Origin: Hyaloperonospora brassicae
Lineage: Eukaryota; Oomycota; Peronosporomycetes; Peronosporales; Peronosporaceae
DNA length: 64,000 bases
Reading direction: 5' to 3'
Assembly: GCA_947650285.1 (NCBI GenBank)
Contig: CANTFL010000228.1
Span: forward strand, 124,001 to 188,000
Part shown: positions 55,553 through 64,000 of the stretch, piece after piece
How the letters are laid out: every line of letters begins with the position of its first letter
How positions within the stretch are numbered: the stretch's first letter is position 1
Translations under genes and position numbers: made by a program
The notes under the pieces: model-generated
What the model was told of the DNA's origin: nothing
What the model saw: the letters and a program-made list of their open reading frames with translations, nothing else
The model's database searches: none

Positions 55553-58500
55553 ATACAATACGCATATTTACTCATTACTATATCCTCTACTCCAGAGATT
55601 TTGTAGTGGTAAACTGAGGGTCTACCCGTTGGTTGATATACATTATAACAACCCACTAATCGATGCTAGTCGTGCGCAGTGGGTCGTGGGTAGACGACAC
55701 CATTCATACTTTGGTATTTAACATAGCTAAGTTAGGACTGATAGATCGAGACATTTAAGGACTTGCATATATTCAAACACTTTTGAATTTATTTTACGAA
55801 GCTCAAATGTTTTATACTAAGCCTCTATCGAAAGAGAAAAATGTACGCCACCCTAACTGGGCACAAGATCTCGCTATATATAATGAGCGCTTGCTACGTA
55901 CTTTTTTCAGTGCGTAGCCACCCCTACGCAATTACAATATTGGCGTCGAAAAGTCCAGCATTGGACGATATTTAGTATATATATGACACAGACCTCTAAT
56001 TTTGTCAGTCCAAAATAATTACATAATCTTCGGGATAATTGCTGCTACAAAGAAAACAGCTTGTTTTTATACGACCAAAAGTAGATTTGAAATCATGTTT
56101 CTGAGCGGCCACTAACGCTGATTATTTAATCAGCTTTTACTGCATGCTTTACTTATAATTCATTATTGCTGTGCCGTACAGCAATGGATAAATATTACGG
56201 AAGTGCGCGCATGCACGAATACATTGTAAATACAATGCAAAATCATTCGACGCGCCAAGTCACCTATTTTAAGGTATAAACGGTATATTTGATGATCGTA
56301 AAGACCTATTAGAATCGTGCGCAGCGCGTGACTGCACATCCCTAACCAGTTGCTAGCTACTAATGCTAGCGCTAGCTCTTGTGTATCATAATTGTACCAC
56401 GATTAAGTGATCTGTATCATGCCTGACAGAAATCAGAATCCAATCGTTTTAAATAATCCTCAAATCTGCTGGAATGCACTACGGACCCAGATCTAGTGCA
56501 TTTGTATATCTTTGACGAAGTGATATGCAGTTGCTGATGAGGTTTTTTGATACATCACATTTTGTTCGTACTGGGGTTCACTTTTGCAATGGGGTTCCAT
56601 AAGTTTATACAGATTACAGACTTATCAGTAGGTATCAATTACAGTGAAGACAGGTAGTTCGAAACTCCTGGAAGTCATTGATTGCTAAAAGAGCTAGAAT
56701 TATAACACGGAAAGTCTTCGTTGGTACAAACAGGAAATTGAATTCCATGTATAGCTCATTTAATAAAACTTCTTCTACCCCTCTTTAAAAAGTATTAATA
56801 AGCAAGCATGAATTACAACTCTTTGCGCGCGTCTTGTACTGGCACTTGATAATGTGAAGTTCAATATTAGCTATGCAAATAGTGGATCGCCACCTGAGAA
56901 AAATGATACCACCGAATGAGATTTTTAATTTCATTCATTTAATAATAGATCACACTGGCATTCTTCGCACAGGTCAATATCATGTAACAGAGCCTTCTGG
57001 AACATCAATATCTAGAGAGAAAATGCAAATACCTTGTTTGACAAGGATAAAGTTACACCTCTATTTTACTAGAAGAAAAGGCGACGCCTATTTATTCGAC
57101 ACGGTCTTTACGATTTTGTTGCAGATTGTATTTGGTCAAATTATTTTTGAGACGTTTCATCGAGAGAATATCGTTGCCCCGGATCGTTTCTGAATAAATA
57201 ATAGTTCAGACGAGCAGGATAGAGAAGAGGCAATCGGTGTCGACAATGACAACCTTGTGAAATATAAACGTAATGGTATTGTAAAGAACAATTCGCACGG
57301 ATAGCACATAGAGACTTAACCAACGGAACGATCGAGCTATACTGGGTCGACATGGGTTGACATTCTGTAAATAAATCAAGCCCTATCGCTTAATATAGTC
57401 CCATTTTGGATCGTAATGGTGCTTTAGTTCGAAGAACAATGTTGTCAAGTGCAACTAATGTGAGTAATAAAAATTGATCCATTCTCACCGCGATCCAATA
57501 TCCCGACTCTGAACGCGATATGGTATTATCCGATCGAGATCGATTCACGATGCCCCGATCGGGATTGTGGTCAAAAGATTGTTCATCAAGATTAGGATAG
57601 CCAATATTTGATGTCTAACACGTTGATCGGAGACTATATCTCAGACATCGACGGTACGTGGTAGCAGATAATGACATTAAGATAGTCATAATCGCAGATT
57701 TTAAACCAAAAATGTATCAAATAAGTTTTGGCCATTTTTTGTTCTGGACAATAAAGTACTTATTTTCCAATTTAATCATATTATATCTCCCGGTTTATCG
57801 ATAACCTCTGTTGCAATACTACTCTTATTGGTTTCTTGTACGGGTGAGACGAGGAGATCAGATGCCCTCTCATGAGATCAGACAAAGTACAGAGACGAGA
57901 AAATTAGCTACAGTTCCGCGAGACAGCGCAACTGGATCAAGAATCAACAGTGTACAGGTCAATCTCAATGTAGATGAGGTAGCGAGAATATAAATTTAAT
58001 AAGAAGCAACCTTTGTTGCGTAAATATTTATGCGCGATCAACCTCTTGCCCAACCTTAACCATGGTCAAGTTTACCTCACCCTGACGATGCGCACACCGG
58101 GTGACGAAGGTATTATACGCGGGGTCGGAATGCCCTTTCTGATATCCGGTCGTCTGGATACTAGTGAAAAGTCGGGGTCACATCAGCAGTCTACTTCACC
58201 ACAACATCTATAACCAGGTCATTTTTCGATACCGATAAGATGGTTACAGGTATCGTTTTCTTCAGAGATAACCTGCTCGCGTGATGAGCAAAAGCAGAAT
58301 GCTATTGATCGATCAAGTCTCTTTATCTTGGAACTATAGTCACCCATTTGAATAACGGATAATTTCTGTATCTCGTAATCCATTCATAAAGGAAGGTTAG
58401 CGAGTGGTCTACACATACACCGAGGTCTATAATGCAATCATGTCATCAACGAAAAATCAAAGATTGGACTTCTTCACGAAGTATCTCGTTAAAATTTATT

Positions 58501-61500
58501 TGCTCATGTATATGGTAGTCCATTTATTATGATTAGAATTAGACATCTTAGACTGTATTTTTAAGAGGCCAAGGCACGGTTGCCAAAACACCTCCTTCAA
58601 GAGAAGTTTTCTTATCAGAGATGGGTTTATGGAGAAATCCATGAAGCCAAAATAAGTTGTAGATAAAGTCACAGCTGCCCTCACCCGAAGTATACTCCGA
58701 CAATTGCAGAAAGATAGACGATCTCGCTGAAGGGATATAAGAATATCAAAACACGTGCATTATCGAGCTTGACTTAAAAAATTTATCGACAAAGGCCATT
58801 GTCAAGGTCTGAAAGCGCTTTGCCGGAACCGAAAGAGGCTACAATGGGGCACAAGATGAAGAGCTCGGCTTTAAAAGTTGACAAAAGATCAAGCACGAGT
58901 GAACTTTCACTCGATTTGGTACTGGCGGTGCCAATACGAGTATCGACTTACCGTGAGCTTAATCTTCCTACGTACAAAATGTCCACTGACTAGCGCATCG
59001 CGAAACTAGTTTATGATTTGAAGTCGCAGACCATAATGATTAACAACGACTACACGTGGTGCGCAATCAAGACTTCTTTGTGCTGCAGATTATTATGTCT
59101 AGTCATTTATTCGTATGATGAAGAATGTTACAATGCGCGAAGTGGCTTTCTCTTTCTCCTTAGAACAATCGAGAGGCAAATAATCGCAGTAAAACAATTC
59201 TGCAATTTGTTCATATACCGCTCTCACGTAATTGATTCTGATCGATGCCGGGACGTTTTGGAGTATCGTTGCATCCATGATTTTGACATGAATGATCAGC
59301 TCCGCGGCCACCTCAGAACCAAGCCAGAGCTAAAGCGCATGAAAGTGACATTCTGTTATGTTTGAATCGCTCTTATGCCCTGCGAAGAAAACAACATAAA
59401 AATATCTCCCGTTGCAACAGGTAAGGCTTTACGATAGCCGTTCGTCAAGACGCATAATATATGTACGCAATGTATCATAAATCCTATAAGAAATGTAAGA
59501 GCAACTCAGCCACCGCTCTATGTATGATACGATCTAACTCGTCATGCATTCGGTAATTTTCGCTTAGCTTTCGCTGATGACGCGACCGATAACTTGCGTA
59601 TGCAGAAATGCACAGCGGATTGCGTAATTGCTGCAATTAATTAACCACCTAATTTTTTTGCCTTGATTTGCTTTCACGAGCAAAAGCATTTTTGTTAAGT
59701 GCTTCGTCATACCTTTAAAGGTTACGAAAAAAGCCCTGCATGACCAATTTTCTTTCTTCTTCAGCAAAAGATAAAGTCTAATTAGCAGCAAACTTTCGCG
59801 AGCGCTTGCGTAAAAGCGCTACTGTGACAATGGACTTGTACCGTTACTTAATAATGAATGCTAAACGGAGAGTCAGTGTTCGCCTTTACCTTTTAGGAAA
59901 AGTCCATAATAAATTTTTATCGATGATGCGCCGAAGTATCGGACCATTGATAGTTTCAATATCAACGGATTCATTAAGGGAGTTGGGGAAGTCCACTGAC
60001 ATAACATACCAGGGTTTGCGCTTAGGCAAAAGTTTATACTCTTGCCTAAGCTCAGACCCCATTATGTGTTGTCAATGACATTTCGCAGCCGTCGATCGTT
60101 TCATTTACGGGCTGTCGAAGAAGACATTATCGACATAGCTAGGCGCGGACGCTTGCACTGACCACGACATAGTACGGTCATGTGAGATTTAGTACAAATA
60201 TACCAATTACTTGTGGTATCGCCAGCTAATATTAAAACTTCAAAGTGGGGGTATATACGGCTGTGGGAGAGCGTTCCTTCCACCTGTAGGGATCTGATAG
60301 GTTCTTCAAATCAGGTCCATCGACGATAGTACTGTTATCATTCCGCACACAATCTATGAAGACGTCCATCTTTGGAAATTTATTTCTGTCCTAGTACCGT
60401 TTTATAAAATGCTCAAGTTCCAGTAAAGGCCAAAGAAACATACCCCTTGTTCGTCACAGTAATACTATTATGACCGACAATGATGATTTGGTAAGCGAGG
60501 CGTTCCAGCTATAGGTTCAATAAGCGACAAGATCAAGTGGAGATTTATTATATAGAACATCTGAAGAGAGTACAATGCTGCCGTAGTTATCGACTGTAGA
60601 TCACGTCGAGCGCTATAGTCAGTGAATATTCCGTACGGCACATGTGCAGTTCTAGGTGCTGGCGCTTGGCTTAAACAACGAGCATGTCAGCTAGTATTGG
60701 GTTCTCCACATTTTTTCTTGGGACGAAAAGCTTTCTCCTCAGCAGCGGTCTGCCCATTTGCATCAATTTATAGCTTAAACGCCGTGCCGACATACCTGCG
60801 TACCCTTGGTAGACGCCGCAATTTAGAATCGTTCTTTTGCTTTCGCACATTTGATCACAATAAATTAAATTTCAAGGTAATAAGCGCACTTACTTTACAA
60901 TTCATTTATACACTGTAAATGACGGAACCATTCCTAGGTTATGCAACGATAAAACAATCGCTTACCACATTTAAATGTAGTACGTCACAAAAAGATTTCA
61001 AAAATATTTTTGTTTAAAGCGACTATTCGACTATTTGACCATTCGTCGCGTTGCCATTCAACTAGCAGGTGTAGAGTCCTTGATACCTGTCTCTTGCTAA
61101 GGCTAAGGATGCGCCTGGGAAAACATTGCCACTAGAGGTCTTTTGTATCCATCCGCCTTTAACTTCGCCGTCGTTGCCGCCATAAAAATTTACGCTAGCT
61201 CATAAAAGTGACGTAAGCGGTTCTCAACGTCGAGGTGGGTAAAAGTGAACCTAGTGACGAGTTGAGGCGCCCGTACCATACCAAAAAATGCATGTTGATG
61301 GTGCACTTTAAGCTACGTCTGCGCTCATTGCAATTGGCGCTAGAATAAAAAGTCGAATGGCAGGTAAAGTGAGAATACGGAGAGACGCTACTTAAGTGCC
61401 GACGCTGATTTTCACGCCTTGATAATTGATCCATTTTAAGGTCACCAATATTATCGAATACGAAGTGGTCCTAGGTATTAAGTCATTAATGGGGATTAGT

Positions 61501-62918
61501 GAGTTAGACGAAGCACCGACCGGCACCGATAATTGCATCGTGCGATCAGCTGGCTAAACGAAAACCGCAAATTTTCTTATTCGGTACATGAATGTATACG
61601 CAGTTTGCATACAAATTAGATTCAGTTATCTATAGTCGCGATGTAAACCTTAATGAGTAGTTCGTTGGCTTTTAGATGATCATGTATAACAAAGCCGTTT
61701 ATAGCCTGGAGCTCGAAACTCTCGATCTTGATGATAAAAATCTGCGACAGAGGTACTTTCGACAAAGAGGAACGCGCTTGGGCCAACCTAGTAACGAAGA
61801 TGATGCTGCAAATATTCCCCGTGTAGTAGACCCAAGACTAGAATAGGGAGACGCAATTTAACCGGTCAATCGCTCTTCAAGACAAGGTGATGAGGATTAA
61901 GAAACATAATTAGAAGCTCATCATCAAATCATTTAAATTTGTGCATGTTTTTTTTGTGTTTTACCATCCTCCTGTAACTTCAATCACACAGAAGCTCGGA
62001 GATCTGTGAGGGATAATTTAATCTCTTGCATTTCCCACTGCTAAAACAGAAGCAGCACGTATTTGATAGATATTGCCTTGTAATTCCCACCTCAGCGACG
62101 ACGTTGTTGAAAAAAATGGCGAAATTGAATATGCAACGCAGGAATTAATGCCTGTCGGAAGGGTGAAACGTGATAAGCTTACCATTTCGGTCGGAAAATG
62201 CGTGGTGTACTGTAGCATTTCTCGTGTGGATCGCGGCGTTTTGGAATTCGTTCAACTGCGGATAAATAACCACCACTCACTCTCTTGATCATCACAGACA
62301 GTGTTATTAACTTTCTTAGTGCCCGTAGTGGCAGCACCAGGATTTAGGAGCTGTACGCCCTGGCGCACTACTGTAAATATAGACTTACATTTTGCAATAT
62401 CACGAATCTCGAAATCAACCATATGATGGTATACGATTGGGCTGCACCCACGTGTGATACGAGTGCCGCTATTGTTGACATTCTCGTGACTTGCCAAGGA
62501 AGATCACATTGGTTGACTTCGTATGGTGAGGTAAAGTGAGGAGTGAACATATTTCGCCAAGAGCTGTTCTCTGCTAGCAAATATCGAAGTATCATGTTAA
62601 CCTACGTATCGCAACCGTCGCCGTGCATACCCTAGATTCCACCTCAACGATCCACTGTTGTTGCCAGACTGTAGACAAATCTCCTCGGGACACATGCTCG
62701 AAGTCGAGCAGACAGAAGTGCGTAGACGTTCCTACAACATTGTTACAATAATGTAGATTACGAGTCAAAAGCAAACGCATATAATTTGAGACACATGATA
62801 TTGATAAATTTCGCTGATCAAAAGGCTGATGGACTTGTCGACGACCTACTGACCATTCTAGGTTGTTTATGTCGTTGACATCTCTAACAAGCAGGCGATC
62901 GGGGCGATGCATGCCACA
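55553..62918. other. AT-rich, no recognised gene
   Basis: Many short open frames on both strands (for example 56873-57193 plus, 58799-58993 plus, 59018-59365 plus, 60622-60918 plus, 62592-62912 minus); none has a recognisable domain, signal peptide or repeat. Short palindromes occur (GCTAGCGCTAGC near 56366, CGAGTGAA..TTCACTCG near 58897, AAAGCGCTTT near 58812), as does one strong hairpin at 60020-60051. The 62.0-62.9 kb part is less AT-rich and could hold the 3' flank of the effector gene. Confidence 0.4.
60020..60051. repeat. 10-bp hairpin with 12-base loop
   Basis: GCTTAGGCAA, a 12-base loop, then TTGCCTAAGC: a perfect 10-bp stem in non-coding sequence. No T-run follows, and its role is unknown. 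Confidence 0.85.
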
Positions 62919-63500
62919 TCACATACCATGAAGATTTATTTGGCGCAGCCCTGACTGCACCAAAAAGTTTTCGTGTCTTAGTCTCTCGGCCAAACTTTGC
63001 GCCCGCTTCAAGTCCTCAGGAGAACTTCGCGCTTTGACATCCGAACGATCAACGAGGTCCCTTATAGTCGCGGAATCGTCCACGCCTTTTGCTACCGGAT
63101 CCTCGGCAGCTTCGACTTCTTCCAAAGGTCGGTTCTTTGACATCGTCAACGTTTCACCAGGTTTCATAAACCACCGGGCAAACCAGTCAGCTACGCTTGA
63201 GTAATATGACTCGAGAATCCCTAGCTTGTGGTCGCCGGTCGTCTTGTGAAGAAGAAGCTTTCCCAAAGGTTCCAGTTTTTCCACCTCCTCCACGCCAACC
63301 GGCGCCCTTTCTTCACCGGCGACACCGCTTGTAGTGTAGGTCACTCGAAGCATTCGTTTGCCGTCAACATCCGGCTGAGTACTTGGATACAGGCTCCGCG
63401 TCGCCACGGTGACCGGCCTGTCGGCGATTGGGGCCGAGTGAGTGCCACGGTCAGCAGACACGATAAGAGCGAGAAAAAGAAGAAGAGAGCACTTCATCAT
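62919..63500 (-). CDS. Secreted RxLR-EER effector, 193 residues
   Basis: A complete single-exon frame with the standard oomycete host-translocated effector layout. Residues 1-23 are a signal peptide (MMKCSLLLFLALIVSADRG, cleavage likely after HSA at 23). RMLR at residues 49-52 is a canonical R-x-L-R motif, and GEER at 62-65 is the dEER motif 10 residues later. The C-terminal effector part (about 66-193) is acidic and helical, with YYSSVADWFARWF at roughly 98-110 and an Arg/Leu/Glu-rich end. I do not see a clear repeated WY fold. Either of the two starting Met codons would work; the first is taken. Known role of the family: secreted from the pathogen and acting inside plant cells to suppress immunity; the specific host target is unknown. 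The sequence is uninterrupted and richer in GC than its surroundings. Spacing of signal peptide, RxLR and EER is within family norms. Confidence 0.9.
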   Translation of the reverse strand: MMKCSLLLFLALIVSADRGTHSAPIADRPVTVATRSLYPSTQPDVDGKRMLRVTYTTSGVAGEERAPVGVEEVEKLEPLGKLLLHKTTGDHKLGILESYYSSVADWFARWFMKPGETLTMSKNRPLEEVEAAEDPVAKGVDDSATIRDLVDRSDVKARSSPEDLKRAQSLAERLRHENFLVQSGLRQINLHGM

Positions 63501-63568
63501 CCAGTTTGGTCGCGGTCAGAGGGTGGGAGGTGCTAGGGAGACTGTGTGGTGCGTTTGATGCTTCTTTA

Positions 63569-63576
63569 GAAATGAG
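63569..63576 (-). promoter_or_regulatory. Oomycete Inr-like core promoter element
   Basis: The minus strand reads CTCATTTC, matching the oomycete initiator core (YTCATTYY), about 69 bases upstream of the effector start codon, a usual 5' leader length. The flanking CAWTTTNYY element is not clearly present. It is called by match and distance. Confidence 0.45.
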
Positions 63577-64000
63577 GTGTGTGGTGCAATCCTGGACGAA
63601 GACGTGGGTGGCAACAACGAGATGCGACATCGTCACGAAAGAGCGGCTTTGCAGACGGGCTTGGTGCCGACGTAGTCCGACTGCTTGTAAAGATCTGGTC
63701 GCATCGTTCTGTGCACCAGATATGATGGTGAGGACCAGACTGCATTTCGCTCGTCGTTCACAGCCCAGTACATGTTCAAAGATTAATATTTCAAGCTGGA
63801 CAGAGTACCACGCCCTGCCACGGTCGAATGTGTCGAGCGCGTCGATCGTTCGACGAGCTTCACCTTTCCGCCGCTTCCTACTGTGGTGTATGAACAAAGC
63901 AAAGCTAAGTCTGGAGCAGTCATGGCAACTGGTTCATAGGTGAAAAGCATTCGGCTGGTAGGTGGCAGAAAAGTTTCGGCTAAATCAGCGCGCCGGCTGA
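63577..64000. other. Upstream region of the effector, no assigned gene
   Basis: Open frames on both strands (63506-63943 plus, 63451-63897 minus) overlap each other and the effector leader, and neither shows a domain or family pattern. GC content is higher than in most of the window, which favours chance open frames. A neighbouring gene may begin beyond the window edge. Confidence 0.35.

Noticed and set aside
63506..63943. 145- and 148-codon overlapping ORFs upstream of the effector
   Set aside because: Both strands are open in a GC-rich promoter region with no domain, and they overlap the effector leader and Inr.
1..64000. tRNA genes, rRNA, telomeric repeats
   Set aside because: No B-box (GGTTCGAATCC-like) with a plausible cloverleaf, no rRNA blocks and no TTTAGGG/TTAGGG arrays were seen on reading through both strands.

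Overview
The window looks like a gene-sparse, transposon-rich piece of an oomycete genome (Peronosporales, Phytophthora or downy-mildew type). Three things support this. One is a canonical secreted RxLR-EER effector gene at the right edge, with an oomycete-type Inr element upstream. Another is several decayed Ty3/Gypsy LTR retrotransposons whose pol reads like the oomycete families I know. The last is long AT-rich stretches with no recognisable gene. I found no tRNA, rRNA, CRISPR array or convincing multi-exon host gene.

Layout. 1-2.8 kb: AT-rich, no recognised gene. 2.8-14.3 kb: element A, a decayed Ty3/Gypsy element on the minus strand. It has gag with two zinc knuckles, protease, RT, RNase H, a second plant-type RNase H, integrase and a chromodomain. 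Between the chromodomain and the left (3') LTR lies a converging plus-strand coding region. 15.2-17.4 kb: unrecognised plus-strand fragments, a probable diverged LTR and a 20-bp minisatellite. 17.4-22.1 kb: element D, a truncated relative of A with the same order (LTR, plus-strand ORF remnants, minus-strand chromodomain and integrase). 22-39.8 kb: AT-rich desert with microsatellites, a degenerate triplet tract, a perfect 20-bp palindrome, a 42-bp minisatellite and two weak secreted-protein candidates. 39.8-40.9 kb: an LTR in reverse orientation. 40.9-42.3 kb: a stretch packed with short perfect hairpins, at its densest eight in about 210 bp. 42.4-46.0 kb: element B, a second type of Ty3/Gypsy on the minus strand, partly overlapped by an intact 373-residue plus-strand ORF. 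46.0-53.5 kb: element C, a decayed plus-strand Ty3/Gypsy (gag, RT, RNase H, integrase, chromodomain tail) joined head to head with B and carrying two minisatellites. 54.6-55.6 kb: another LTR of the A family. 55.6-62.9 kb: AT-rich, nothing recognised. 62.9-63.6 kb: the RxLR effector gene and its promoter.

How it fits together. Almost all coding sequence is retrotransposon pol broken by stops and frameshifts, so these copies are dead. Three elements (A, D, B) share an unusual order: a plus-strand ORF lies antisense to pol at the element's 3' end. In B that ORF is uninterrupted while the pol around it is broken, and its leader follows the hairpin train. The effector sits at the border of this repeat-rich block, as expected for fast-evolving effector compartments of oomycete genomes.
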